From JACCTI01 sp051005695 (GTDB taxonomy: Bacteria > Verrucomicrobiota > Verrucomicrobiia > Chthoniobacterales > UBA10450), in contig JBPCJC010000046.1 in the NCBI GenBank assembly GCA_051005695.1, forward strand, positions 1 to 64,000: DNA of 64,000 nt, read 5' to 3'. The notes below the pieces were generated by a model that was not told the origin of the DNA, ran no database searches, and saw only the letters and a program-made list of their open reading frames with translations. The position numbers and the translations under genes are program-made. Position 1 is the first letter of the stretch; every line of letters begins with the position of its first letter. Positions 8,764 through 17,129 of this stretch are shown here, one piece after another.

Positions 8764-9906
8764 GTGAGACTGCTCGATCGCTACGTGCTGCGAAATTTTT
8801 TGCAGGTTTATCTGTATTGCATCGCCGCCTTCATCTCCATCTGGCTGATCTTCGATATCAGCGACAACATTTCCACCTTCCTCGACGATCGGATTTCGCC
8901 CTGGCTGGTGGTGCTATATTACCTCACCCAGTTCCCGCAAATCCTCGTCATTCTCCTCCCGGTTTCGCTCATGCTCGGGCTTCTTTTTTGCCTCAGCCGG
9001 ATGTCGCGGACGAACGAAATCGTCTCCATGTTGACCGCTGGAATCAGCGTTCCGCGGATGTTGTTACCGCTTTTCGGCATGGGCCTGCTCACCGTCGCGA
9101 CTAGCGCCGCGCTCAATTATTCCCTCGCTCCGCATGCCGAACATGCGCGCCGGACTTTCTTCGAAAGCGTGCGCGAGGATCCGCGCGGCCTGGGCGCGAC
9201 TGGACAAATCTTTCGCAATCGCACCGAAAACCGGACCTGGTTCATCCAGCGTTTTCGGCCCGAGTCTAACGAGTTTGTCACCGTGCAGGTCTTGCAACAG
9301 GACGAGCACGATAACATCGTGAAAAATTATCTCGCCACCCGCGCGGTTTATCACGCCGACGTGCCCGCGTGGGAATTGCAGTTTGTCAAAGTGGTCAGCT
9401 ACGACAACTCCGGGAACATCCTCCAAGAGGACACCTATGCCTCGCTCATGATGCCGCAGTGGAACGAGACGCCCTTCCGTTTGGCCAGCTCAAACATGCG
9501 CGCGGAATTCCTCAGCCTACCCGAGCTGCGCGATTACCTGCATTCTAACTCCGATTTTCCGCACAGCCTGCTCGCGCCCTTCGCGACCCATTTGGAATAT
9601 CGAGTCGCCCTGCCCTGGACTTGTCTGGTGGTAGTGCTGCTAGCCGCGCCGCTCGCGATCGGATTCACCCGCGGCGGCGTCCTCTCGAGCGTGGCCACCG
9701 CCATCGGTTTGGTTTTTGCGATGACCTTTTCCACCCACTTGTTTCTCGCCCTCGGCGAAGGCGATCGCATTCCCGCGTGGGCCGCGGCTTGGACGCCCAA
9801 TATTCTCTTCGCCGCGATCGGTTTCTTTTTGCTTTACCTGCGCTCCACGAATCGTGATCTCCGCAGCTTCCATCCCTTCGCGCCGCGGCGTCTTTTCTAC
9901 ACATGA
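8764..9906 (+). CDS. LptF/LptG-family LPS export permease (YjgP/YjgQ)
   Basis: 380 residues from GTG 8764. Family members sit in the inner membrane with LptB ATPase and pull lipopolysaccharide out for transport to LptA and LptD. The start fits the family opening (LLDRYVLRNFLQVYLYC). TM helices lie near residues 12-35, 55-80 and 100-125, then a large periplasmic jellyroll-like domain, then three C-terminal helices (TCLVVVLLAAPLAIGF; then two more). An upstream ATG at 8644 would place 40 polar residues before the helix and overlap dinG more, so I reject it. Only one LptF/G paralogue is in the window; lptD lies at 46.6 kb. The last codon overlaps the next ATG. Confidence 0.88.
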   Translation: MRLLDRYVLRNFLQVYLYCIAAFISIWLIFDISDNISTFLDDRISPWLVVLYYLTQFPQILVILLPVSLMLGLLFCLSRMSRTNEIVSMLTAGISVPRMLLPLFGMGLLTVATSAALNYSLAPHAEHARRTFFESVREDPRGLGATGQIFRNRTENRTWFIQRFRPESNEFVTVQVLQQDEHDNIVKNYLATRAVYHADVPAWELQFVKVVSYDNSGNILQEDTYASLMMPQWNETPFRLASSNMRAEFLSLPELRDYLHSNSDFPHSLLAPFATHLEYRVALPWTCLVVVLLAAPLAIGFTRGGVLSSVATAIGLVFAMTFSTHLFLALGEGDRIPAWAAAWTPNILFAAIGFFLLYLRSTNRDLRSFHPFAPRRLFYT

Positions 9907-10403
9907 ACCCGCTTGCCAATGATTGGCCGATCAAACATCGCGCGGATGTTTGCGCGCGCTCCCAGAGGCCCTTCGAACCGGGCGAACCGTTTTATACCCT
10001 GCTCTTCCGCGAGGGCGCCGGCTATCGCCGCGAAGATTTGAGCGAGGAAGCCTGGAAGGCGCGCAACGAAAACATCCGGCCATTTTCGTTTTGGAAAACC
10101 CGCTACGCACCGCCACCGGCCGCTCCCCCCGAACCGCTGGCGAAAGAAAACGCCGAGGATCTTTTGCGGCGTTTACTCGCGGAGAATGCGCAGCCGAACG
10201 CCTGCTACGTGCTCGCGGCCATGCTCGAGCGCAAGCGTGTGCTCAAGCCGATCAAATCCGAGAGCGCGGATGACGGCTCGGTCTTAATCTACGAGCACGC
10301 AAAAAACGGCGACGTCTTCCTTGTCCCCAACGTGAAGATGCGGCTCGACGAACTCGACCAAGTGCAGAACGAAGTCGCGCATCTCCTGAAGGGCGCGGCA
10401 TGA
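9903..10403 (+). CDS. Conserved hypothetical protein
   Basis: 166 residues starting at ATG 9903, which overlaps the permease TGA (ATGA), so the two are translationally coupled. The N-terminus (CARSQRPFEPGEPFYTLLF) resembles small proteins of Verrucomicrobia and Planctomycetes that begin with a Cys-containing knuckle followed by GEPFYT. The C-terminal half is helical and charged with no membrane segment. The stop again overlaps the start of the dus gene. I do not recognise a functional family. Confidence 0.75.
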   Translation: MNPLANDWPIKHRADVCARSQRPFEPGEPFYTLLFREGAGYRREDLSEEAWKARNENIRPFSFWKTRYAPPPAAPPEPLAKENAEDLLRRLLAENAQPNACYVLAAMLERKRVLKPIKSESADDGSVLIYEHAKNGDVFLVPNVKMRLDELDQVQNEVAHLLKGAA

Positions 10404-11401
10404 AGACGACGCTGCCGTGGTTCGCCGCGGGAAAATTCCCGCTCTATCTCGCGCCGATGGCCGGCGTCTCGGATAAAATTTTTCGCCAGCTTTGCAAGGA
10501 ACGCGGCGCGGATGTCCTCGTCACCGAGTTCGTCTCCGCCGAAGGCGTCTTCCGCCGGAACGAACGCACCCGCGGCTATCTCGATTTCGACGAATCCGAA
10601 CGACCGCTCGGCGTGCAACTCTTCGGCGGCAACGCGGAACACATGGCCGAGGCTGCGCGCCAGGTGATCGATTGGGTCCAGCCGGATTTCATCGACCTGA
10701 ATTTCGGTTGCCCGGTCAACAAAGTGGTCGCGAAAAATGGCGGCTCCGCTTTGCTCAAAGATTGCCCGGCCCTGAGCGCGGTCGCGGAAGCAGTCGTTAG
10801 GGCCGCCGCTCCGGTGCCCGTGACCGCGAAGATTCGGATCGGTTGGGACGACCGCTCGATTAACGCCAGCTCAGTCGCGCGCATTCTGGAAGACGCCGGT
10901 ATCGCGGCCATCGCGGTCCACGGGCGCACGCGCGCGCAAGGTTACTCCGGCGCGGCCGATTGGGCGGTCATCGGAGAAGTCGTTAGGGCGGTGAATCTGC
11001 CCGTGGTCGGTAACGGCGATATCACCAACGCCGCCGACGTCGCCCGTCGCCGCGCGGAAACCGAAATCGCTGGAGTCATGATTGGCCGCGCCGCGATGAG
11101 CTCCCCGTGGATTTTCGACCAGATCAAACACGAGCTTACGACCGGCGAACTCCTGCCGCCGCCCGAGCCCGCAGAACGCTGGGCCTTGATCCAAAGGCAT
11201 TGCCAGCTCGCCGTTGAGGAATGGCAAAACGAGGACCAAGCGATGCGCTCGATGCGTTCGCGCCTGATGGCCTACTCGAAGGGTTTCGCCGGCAGCAAAG
11301 CGCTTCGTGAAAAATTCCAGCACGTCGCCTTGCTCGCCGAGCTGGAGCAAATTGCCGGCGAACATCTGGCTGCGTTCGCCGAAGCGGCGGTCGTACGGTA
11401 A
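10400..11401 (+). CDS. dusB: tRNA-dihydrouridine synthase (Dus)
   Basis: A 333-residue flavoenzyme that reduces uridine in the D-loop of tRNA using FMN and NADPH. The TIM-barrel start is LAPMAGVSDKIFRQLC. The active-site signature is DLNFGCPVNKVVAKNGGSALL with its catalytic Cys. The FMN-binding part follows (AIAVHGRTRAQGYSG, VVGNGDI, GVMIGRAAM). Length is normal. Assignment to the DusB subgroup rather than DusA or DusC is by general resemblance and is less certain than the family. Start codon ATG 10400 overlaps the upstream stop. Confidence 0.9.
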   Translation: MKTTLPWFAAGKFPLYLAPMAGVSDKIFRQLCKERGADVLVTEFVSAEGVFRRNERTRGYLDFDESERPLGVQLFGGNAEHMAEAARQVIDWVQPDFIDLNFGCPVNKVVAKNGGSALLKDCPALSAVAEAVVRAAAPVPVTAKIRIGWDDRSINASSVARILEDAGIAAIAVHGRTRAQGYSGAADWAVIGEVVRAVNLPVVGNGDITNAADVARRRAETEIAGVMIGRAAMSSPWIFDQIKHELTTGELLPPPEPAERWALIQRHCQLAVEEWQNEDQAMRSMRSRLMAYSKGFAGSKALREKFQHVALLAELEQIAGEHLAAFAEAAVVR

Positions 11402-11410
11402 ACTGTCTGC

Positions 11411-11791
11411 GTGTCCACCACCGAAAGCGCGCCTAACGAGATCAAGTACAAGCTCGGCAACGAGCGCCTGATCAAGGTGACCGAAAACGCTTCGCGCAAA
11501 CTCACCGGGCTCTTGCAAAAACAAGGCCGGCCGGAGGGCGCGCTCCGCGTCGCGGTCATCGGCGGCGGTTGCTCGGGCTTGCAATACAAAATGGATTTGG
11601 TCGATGGCCCGCAGCATCGCGACATCATGGTGAAATCGTCGGAAGTGCGCGTGGTCGTCGATCCCAAGAGCGCGCTTTTCGTCAGCGGTTCGCTCTTGGA
11701 TTACAGCGACGATCTGCAGAAAGGCGGCTTCAAGGTGACCAACCCGAATGCGGTCGCGCATTGTTCCTGCGGCGAAAGTTTTTCGGCGTGA
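11411..11791 (+). CDS. HesB/IscA-family iron-sulfur carrier
   Basis: 126 residues from GTG 11411, 9 bases after dus. The A-type carrier motifs are present: GGGCSGLQYKMDL with the first Cys and CSCGESFSA with the two C-terminal Cys. These hold or pass on an Fe-S cluster during maturation. It could be named ErpA or IscA; I cannot separate them from sequence alone. It overlaps hscB by GTGA, giving an Fe-S assembly pair. A perfect TCGTTAGGC-family site is at 11431, within codons 7-10. Confidence 0.88.
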   Translation: MSTTESAPNEIKYKLGNERLIKVTENASRKLTGLLQKQGRPEGALRVAVIGGGCSGLQYKMDLVDGPQHRDIMVKSSEVRVVVDPKSALFVSGSLLDYSDDLQKGGFKVTNPNAVAHCSCGESFSA

Positions 11792-12357
11792 CCGATTACT
11801 TCGCGCTTCTCGAACAGCCGCGCCGGCCCTGGCTCGATCCGGAAGCGTTGAAGGAAATTTTCCACCGCCAAAGCTTGCAAGCTCATCCGGACGCCCGCGG
11901 GCCTAACGAGCGCTCGTTCACGGAGCTCAACCAGGCCTATCAAGTCCTGCGCGATCCGAAGCGTCGCCTGCAACATCTCTTTGAAATAGAAAACGCACCA
12001 CGCGCAGCGCCGGCGATCCCGGCTGAATTGGAAAAGCTTTTCCCCGAAGTCGCCCGCGTGACCCAGCAAGCCGATGCCGTCCTGGAGAAAGCGCGTCACG
12101 CGAGCAACGCGCTCGCTCGTTCCCTTCTGAAAACCGAACTGCTCCGCACCACGCGGACGCTCGAGGAAATGCGGCAAACCTTGAGCGCGCTCTACGAACA
12201 GGCGAGCAGTGCCGTGCGCGAAATCAATCACCGCTGGGAGGTCGACCAGGCGCGCGAATTCCCGGCGTTGCACGATCTCTATCTTCGATTTTCTTATCTC
12301 TCCCGCTGGCTCGCCGAGCTCGACGAAAAACTTCTTCAACTCGGCAACACGCCTTAG
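11788..12357 (+). CDS. hscB: Fe-S cluster co-chaperone HscB (J-domain protein)
   Basis: 189 residues from GTG 11788, which overlaps the stop of the A-type carrier. An N-terminal J-domain is seen with the HPD tripeptide (QAHPDARGP) and the typical helix ending LNQAYQVLRDPKRR. A C-terminal three-helix domain follows, with the HscB pattern of long amphipathic helices. HscB delivers the IscU-bound cluster to HscA for transfer. No hscA is in the window. The longer open frame beginning at 11569 runs through the carrier gene and is not coding upstream of 11788. Confidence 0.82.
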   Translation: MTDYFALLEQPRRPWLDPEALKEIFHRQSLQAHPDARGPNERSFTELNQAYQVLRDPKRRLQHLFEIENAPRAAPAIPAELEKLFPEVARVTQQADAVLEKARHASNALARSLLKTELLRTTRTLEEMRQTLSALYEQASSAVREINHRWEVDQAREFPALHDLYLRFSYLSRWLAELDEKLLQLGNTP

Positions 12358-12365
12358 CGCTTCTG

Positions 12366-12379
12366 TGTTCATTTGAACT
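12366..12379 (+). promoter_or_regulatory. LexA box upstream of lexA
   Basis: TGTTCATTTGAACT, matching TGTTC-N4-GAACA at 9 of 10 defined positions, 24 bases before ATG 12404. It implies autoregulation of lexA. Confidence 0.8.
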
Positions 12380-12403
12380 TGCAACTCCCGTTCGTTAGAC
12401 CAA

Positions 12404-13036
12404 ATGTATTCCATGCTCACTGATCGGCAGAAAGACGTGCTGCATTTCATTCAAAACGAGCAGCGCGGAAAAGGGATCACGCCGAGCACGCGTGAAATCC
12501 AAAAACATTTTGGCTTCGCTAGCCAGACTTCGGTCATGCAATACCTCGATGTGCTCGAACGGAAAGGCTTCCTCGATCGGCACGCGCGCAAGGCCCGGGC
12601 TTTGATCACCCCAATGCAGAAAGTGCGGATCACCGATATCCCGATTTACGGGCAGATCCCGGCGGGCATGGCGGTGCTCGCCGAGCAAAGCATTGAAGGC
12701 CACGTTTCCCTCGATGCGCGGACCGCGAACGCCTCCAGGAACGGGCATATTTTTGCGCTCCGGGTGCGCGGTGACTCCATGATCGGCGCGCACATTCTCG
12801 ACGGCGACATCGTTATCCTGGAAGACCGCAAGGAAGTCCGGCACGGCGATATTGTGGCGGCGCTGATCGATGAGGAGACGACTTTGAAACGCTACGTGAT
12901 GGATCATGGCAGACCGTATTTGAAGGCGGAGAATCCGCTTTTTCCGAATCTCGTGCCCGCGCGGGAATTGCGCGTGCAAGGGGTGATGATCTCGCTGGTG
13001 CGCAAACAACCGGTCGTTACGCGGAAACGCGGTTAA
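12404..13036 (+). CDS. lexA: SOS repressor LexA
   Basis: 210 residues. The winged-helix DNA-binding domain covers about 1-65 (LTDRQKDVLHFI, then TPSTREIQKHFGFAS recognition helix). The self-cleavage site is Ala87-Gly88 in GQIPAGMA. The S24 peptidase dyad is Ser125 in VRGDSM and Lys162 in TTLKRYV. All elements needed for RecA-stimulated autocleavage are intact. Translation could start at ATG 12404 or at ATG 12413 (MLTDRQ, the commoner LexA opening). The gene is directly followed by the imuA LexA box. Confidence 0.95.
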   Translation: MYSMLTDRQKDVLHFIQNEQRGKGITPSTREIQKHFGFASQTSVMQYLDVLERKGFLDRHARKARALITPMQKVRITDIPIYGQIPAGMAVLAEQSIEGHVSLDARTANASRNGHIFALRVRGDSMIGAHILDGDIVILEDRKEVRHGDIVAALIDEETTLKRYVMDHGRPYLKAENPLFPNLVPARELRVQGVMISLVRKQPVVTRKRG

Positions 13037-13050
13037 CGTTCACTTGAACA
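13037..13050 (+). promoter_or_regulatory. LexA box upstream of imuA-imuB(N)
   Basis: CGTTCACTTGAACA, 9 of 10 match to TGTTC-N4-GAACA. It begins at the base after the lexA stop and ends 28 bases before the imuA ATG. Confidence 0.8.
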
Positions 13051-13078
13051 TAACCCTTCCGGATGGCATCATCCGGGG

Positions 13079-13747
13079 ATGGCCGCTCTGAGCAAGATCG
13101 TTGATCTGCGCAACCTGCTCGCGGAGCGTTTTCCCCAGCCGCAGGTTTTAGAATTGGCGCGGCTGGCCACGGGGTTGCCGGCGTTGGATGAGGCGACCGG
13201 CGGCGGTTTGCCGAAGAGCGCGATCACTGAGTTGACCAGCCCACAGATGAGCGCGGGAAGCGCGCTTTTAATTTCGCATCTCCTGCAAGCGGCGCAGCGC
13301 ACGCGCGCTTTTATCGCCTTGATCGATGGCCGCGATTCTTTCGATCCGCAGCCCCTGGGAAATCTGGCTTTGCGACATTTGCTTTGGGTGCGCTGCGGGC
13401 AAGCGCTCGAAGCAGTCAAAGCGGCCGATCTGCTGCTGCGCGATGGCAATTTTCCATTGGTCATTCTCGACCTGGTTTTGAATTCTGCGGAAGAGCTGCG
13501 GAAAATTCCCCAAACCCATTGGTATCGTCTCCAGCGTTTGGCGGAACCGGTGCCGACGGCGCTCCTTGTCCTGACCCGGCACAGCATGATCAGCAGCGCA
13601 CACCTCAAGCTCGTGCTCGAGAATCGCTGGCGGTTGCGCGATCTGCAGGCGGAGGAAAATTCTGCGCGTTTAAAAATGCGCGTGCAACGCGGGCGCGGGC
13701 GCCTTGCCCTGCAGGCCGAAGATACAATGCAGGAGGCGATCGGCTGA
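13079..13747 (+). CDS. imuA: ImuA, RecA-like SOS mutagenesis protein
   Basis: 222 residues with the ImuA/SulA-like RecA-fold pattern. It has an N-terminal helix, then LPALDEATGGGLPKSAITEL at the P-loop position, where a canonical GKT Walker A is lacking, as is usual in short ImuA proteins. A Walker B-like strand is seen at FPLVILDLVLNSA, and the tail is Arg-rich. ImuA supports ImuB-DnaE2 in damage-induced mutagenesis. The gene has its own LexA box and overlaps the next gene by TGATG, so it is coupled to the ImuB N-terminal fragment. Confidence 0.85.
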   Translation: MAALSKIVDLRNLLAERFPQPQVLELARLATGLPALDEATGGGLPKSAITELTSPQMSAGSALLISHLLQAAQRTRAFIALIDGRDSFDPQPLGNLALRHLLWVRCGQALEAVKAADLLLRDGNFPLVILDLVLNSAEELRKIPQTHWYRLQRLAEPVPTALLVLTRHSMISSAHLKLVLENRWRLRDLQAEENSARLKMRVQRGRGRLALQAEDTMQEAIG

Positions 13748-14268
13748 TGTTTACCACGCTGTATTTGCCGAACTTTTATCTGCAGGCCGCGCTTCGCCAT
13801 CAAACCGAACTGGCCACGCGGCCGGTCGCTTTGATTGACGACGAGGAAGCAAAAGCGGTCATCCTGCAGCTAAACGCAGCCGCCGAAAAAGCCGGCGTCC
13901 GTAGCGGGATGACGCCGAGCCAGGGGCTGGCGCGCTCTTTGCAATTGCAGATAAAAATGCGCGCGCGCGCGCAGGAAAAATTACTCGATGCATCGCTCCT
14001 GCACTTTGCGGGCACGCTCGCGCCGTATGTCGAGGCGACCGCGCCGGGAGTTTGCACGGTGCAGTTTACCGACGCGAAAAAAATTCTGCGCCAGGTCGAG
14101 CGCGTGCTCACGCAACTGCACGCGGCCAGTCTGCACGTGCAGGCGGGCATTGCTCCAAATCCCGATGCCAGTTTGTTGGCGGCCCATCTGGCGCGTCCGC
14201 TCTTGCAAATCGAGGACCCGAAAGATTTTCTCGCGCCCTTGCCAATCGAAACCCTCGCGATCGACTAA
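13747..14268 (+). CDS. imuB: ImuB, N-terminal half (palm/fingers-like part)
   Basis: 173 residues beginning MFTTLYLPNFYLQAA, the usual ImuB/Y-family opening without catalytic acidic residues. It runs through the fingers/palm region (EKAGVRSGMTPSQGLARS, then GIAPNPDASLLAAHLA) and stops after FLAPLPIETLAID. In intact ImuB that stretch is followed directly by the helix-hairpin segment, which here opens the protein at 3674-4642 on the other strand. This fragment is therefore cut at the palm/little-finger border. Whether both pieces form a working split protein or are remnants cannot be told from sequence. Both frames are clean, without internal stops. Confidence 0.85.
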   Translation: MFTTLYLPNFYLQAALRHQTELATRPVALIDDEEAKAVILQLNAAAEKAGVRSGMTPSQGLARSLQLQIKMRARAQEKLLDASLLHFAGTLAPYVEATAPGVCTVQFTDAKKILRQVERVLTQLHAASLHVQAGIAPNPDASLLAAHLARPLLQIEDPKDFLAPLPIETLAID

Positions 14269-14300
14269 CCAAACGCGCCGAGGCGCGCGTGTGCATGTGT

Positions 14301-14425
14301 TGTCATCCTGAGGCGGCGAAGCGCGCCGAAGGACCTCGCCACTCGCTGCCAATTACGCTCGCGACCCATCGTATTCCACCACCCTGAGCGAGATCCCTCA
14401 CCGTCTTCGCGGCTCGGGATGACAC
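14301..14425. repeat. Palindromic intergenic element (GTCATCCTGA type)
   Basis: Left arm starts TGTCATCCTGAGGCGGCGAAG and reaches GGACCTCGCC. Right arm is GAGATCCCTCACCGTC to CTCGGGATGACA. The arms are approximate inverted repeats that could fold as a long hairpin. The element fills the gap between the imuB N-terminal half and the next gene and lies close to the proposed inversion breakpoint. Confidence 0.75.
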
Positions 14426-14451
14426 AGTGAGCGCGCTGGCTTCGCCGCGAA

Positions 14452-16965
14452 TCAACCGCTGGCGAATTCCGGATACTTGGCGTGCAACTCCTCGCTGGCG
14501 CGTTGCGCTTCCGCGGGCTTGCCAGCTTTCTCGTAAGCCGCGGCCGCTTTTTGTAAGGCGCGTGGCGTGATCGTCGGGTCGTCGTAAAGCAGCGCGACGC
14601 TCATGAAAGTCTTGCCGGCATCATCAAAGCGGCCGCGCTCCATCTGGACATCGCCGGCGAGCAGGCGCGCTTCCGCGTTTACTTTTCCTTCCGGTTGGAG
14701 CGACATGATTTCCTCGGCAATTTTCTGTGCTTCGTCGGGCTTGTGCGCGGCGATCTTGGTGGAACCGAGGGCGAGCAAGGCCTTCACTTTCGCCGCCGGG
14801 TCGGTCGCGGTTTGGAGATATTTCTCGTAGGAGGTTTCCGCGCCGGCAAACTGGCCCAGGCGCGTCTGGGAATCGGCGAGATAGAAAAGGAAATCGCGAT
14901 TGACGTTGCTGGTGTCGCCATTGCTCAGGGCGCTAAGATATTTCTCCGCCGCGGAATAATTCTTCTCGGTGTAATACTGCATGCCGAGCCACTCGAGAAT
15001 TTCCCCGGGAATTTTCGCTGTCGGCTCGGCGGCGAGAAATTTGTCCACTTCACTCGTTAGGGCGGCGCGATTCTTTTGGTAGAAATAGGCCGAGACGATC
15101 CGGACGGTGGCCGCGGTGTAGTATTCTTTGCTCAACTTCCGCGCGTTCTCCAGCGCCGGGATCGCCGTCTTATAGTCCTTCGCTTCGAAGGCGGCTTTGC
15201 CGATGTAATAATTCGCCTGCGCCGCGGCCGCGCTCTTCGGAAATTCCTTGAGCAACTGCTGGAACGCTTCCGTCATTCCCTTGGCGTTTTCCTGTTGGCC
15301 CAGGAGCAACGCCTTCTGCTGGAGCGCGGCTTCGCGTTCTTTGGCTGCTGGAAAATTTGCCAGGAGTGTATTCAAATCCGCAATCGCGCCGTCGGCATTT
15401 TTCGTCTCCTGATAAGCGAGCGCGCGTTGCGTCAGTGCCGAGGGCGTCTGTGAATTATCCGGAAACGCTTTCAGGAAATAACTAAAGGCGTCGATGATCG
15501 GCAGCGGACTCTTCAATTGCACGTAACACCAGCCGAGTTTGTAAGCCGATTCCGCGCGCAGCTTCGGTGAAAGCTGCGAGGCGCGCAGTTGTTCGTAAAG
15601 CGGCGCGGCCTCGGTGAAGTTTCCCTGTTTGTAAAAGGCTTCGGCTTTCAAAAGTTTCGCCTGATCGGCGCGCTCGCCGGTCGGATTGGTCGCGAGATAT
15701 CGATCGACTTCGCTGACGAGCGCAGTCGGGTCGGAATTGTAAATATTGATCAAGCGCTGGTAGCTCGCGTCCTTCGCTTCATCGCGATTCGGATACTTGG
15801 CGACGATTTGCGCATACAACGTTTCCGCCGCCTTATCATGACCGAGCTGACGCTCGCTGTTGGCTGCGAGCAACATCATTTCCGCCCGCAAATCTTCCGG
15901 GATTTCTTCCTGCGCGCGTTTGTATTCCGTGAGCAACGGAGCGTGTTGCCCGCTCAAATAATAGAGGCGCAGCAAACCGGTCTCGGCGATTCCGCGCCAG
16001 CGCCCCGCCTCCGGTAAACTGCGGCCTTTTTGCAAAAGGGCGGTCGCTTTTTCCAGCATGGCCTTGTCGGGTTTTCCTTTTTCGCCTTGTTGCAAATCGA
16101 CCGCGACCAAACCCGCACGGACGGTCGCTTCGGCTTTCAAGGCCGGCTTGTTGGTCTCGTTAGCCAGCGCTTCGTATTGGCGGAAAGCATCGGTCTTGCG
16201 GCCGCGCGCGAGCAGGATTGAACCCGCCGCCATGCGCGAATCTTCGCGATACGGATTCGGATTTTTTGCTTCGACGACCTGGAGATAAAGGTTCGCGGCC
16301 TCTTCTTTACGATCGAGATTCTCCAGACAACGCGCTTCGAAATAACGCGCCGACAAGGCGAGGGGCGCTTCCTTCGACTTCGCCGCCGAGCGATGGAAAA
16401 GGCTGAGCGCGCCCGCGTAATCCTTTTGGTTAAACAACATCTCCGCGATTCCGTAGGCCGCTGCGCCGGCAAACTCGCTCTCGCCTTGCTCATCGAGAAT
16501 GCTTTGGAACGCGGTCCGCGCGGCGGTGGCTTTGTTGAGCGCGCGATAGCATTGCGCGAGATGAAAATAAGCGCTGGCACGGCCAGGCGCGGAGGCGAAT
16601 TGGCCCAGGAATTTTTCATACTCGGGGACGGCGAGATCGTAAAGTTTGCGACCGAAAAGCGCATTGGCGTAGTTGAGCTGACGCTGATCAGGCGCTTCGA
16701 TTTCCGCGGACGGCGAGGTCTCGTTAGGCGAAGTGGCTTCTTCCGACGTGGTGCCCGAATCGGTCACCGGTGCGCGCTGCACCGGTGAGGCCAATTTTCG
16801 CGGCGTCGGCGACGCCGCCGGAGTGGCGTGCGTGACCGGAACGGCGCGCAACGGTTCGGGCGAATCCTCTACCGGTTCGGCGCGCCGGACTTCGCTCGAG
16901 CGCTGCGCCACGGCAAAATTTGCGGCGAGGAAAAACAGGCCGGCAACGAGCGCGCACCTTGTCAT
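14452..16965 (-). CDS. Secreted TPR protein with ExbB/ExbD partners
   Basis: Start at ATG 16965 gives an 837-residue protein with a signal peptide (CALVAGLFFLAANFAVAQ). A low-complexity Pro/Thr/Ser linker follows, then about 20 tetratricopeptide-type repeats, for example AYFHLAQCYRALNKATAARTAF. It lies downstream of exbD and exbB on the same strand, an arrangement like Tol/Ton systems where a periplasmic TPR protein (CpoB/YbgF-like) works with the motor. The open frame extends to 17133, but the added N-terminus is mostly the translation of a palindromic repeat (16961-17084), so the true start is uncertain. The substrate or partner is not visible. Confidence 0.75.
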   Translation of the reverse strand: MTRCALVAGLFFLAANFAVAQRSSEVRRAEPVEDSPEPLRAVPVTHATPAASPTPRKLASPVQRAPVTDSGTTSEEATSPNETSPSAEIEAPDQRQLNYANALFGRKLYDLAVPEYEKFLGQFASAPGRASAYFHLAQCYRALNKATAARTAFQSILDEQGESEFAGAAAYGIAEMLFNQKDYAGALSLFHRSAAKSKEAPLALSARYFEARCLENLDRKEEAANLYLQVVEAKNPNPYREDSRMAAGSILLARGRKTDAFRQYEALANETNKPALKAEATVRAGLVAVDLQQGEKGKPDKAMLEKATALLQKGRSLPEAGRWRGIAETGLLRLYYLSGQHAPLLTEYKRAQEEIPEDLRAEMMLLAANSERQLGHDKAAETLYAQIVAKYPNRDEAKDASYQRLINIYNSDPTALVSEVDRYLATNPTGERADQAKLLKAEAFYKQGNFTEAAPLYEQLRASQLSPKLRAESAYKLGWCYVQLKSPLPIIDAFSYFLKAFPDNSQTPSALTQRALAYQETKNADGAIADLNTLLANFPAAKEREAALQQKALLLGQQENAKGMTEAFQQLLKEFPKSAAAAQANYYIGKAAFEAKDYKTAIPALENARKLSKEYYTAATVRIVSAYFYQKNRAALTSEVDKFLAAEPTAKIPGEILEWLGMQYYTEKNYSAAEKYLSALSNGDTSNVNRDFLFYLADSQTRLGQFAGAETSYEKYLQTATDPAAKVKALLALGSTKIAAHKPDEAQKIAEEIMSLQPEGKVNAEARLLAGDVQMERGRFDDAGKTFMSVALLYDDPTITPRALQKAAAAYEKAGKPAEAQRASEELHAKYPEFASG

Positions 16966-17084
16966 CCCGAATCGCGCAGACGATGAGGGACCTCGCCGCG
17001 AAGTGAATGGTATCGTTAGGCGAGGGACGGGATCAATCGCGCAGGCGCGAGATCCCTCGCGGTCTGCGCGGCTCGGGATGACAT
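16961..17084. repeat. Palindromic element overlapping the 5' end of the TPR gene
   Basis: Left arm GTCATCCCGAATCGCGCAGA to GAGGGACCTCGC; right arm GAGATCCCTCGCGGTC to GCTCGGGATGACA. It has the same design as the copies at 14301 and 52779. The arms are open in the TPR gene frame and read as SSSARFGMT and VIPSRADREGSRA. A perfect iterated 9-mer site (17013-17021) is in the loop. Confidence 0.78.
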
Positions 17085-17129
17085 GCTTTGTGCGCGCGGC
17101 ACACTGCGGCGCGATCGCGCCCAACGGCT

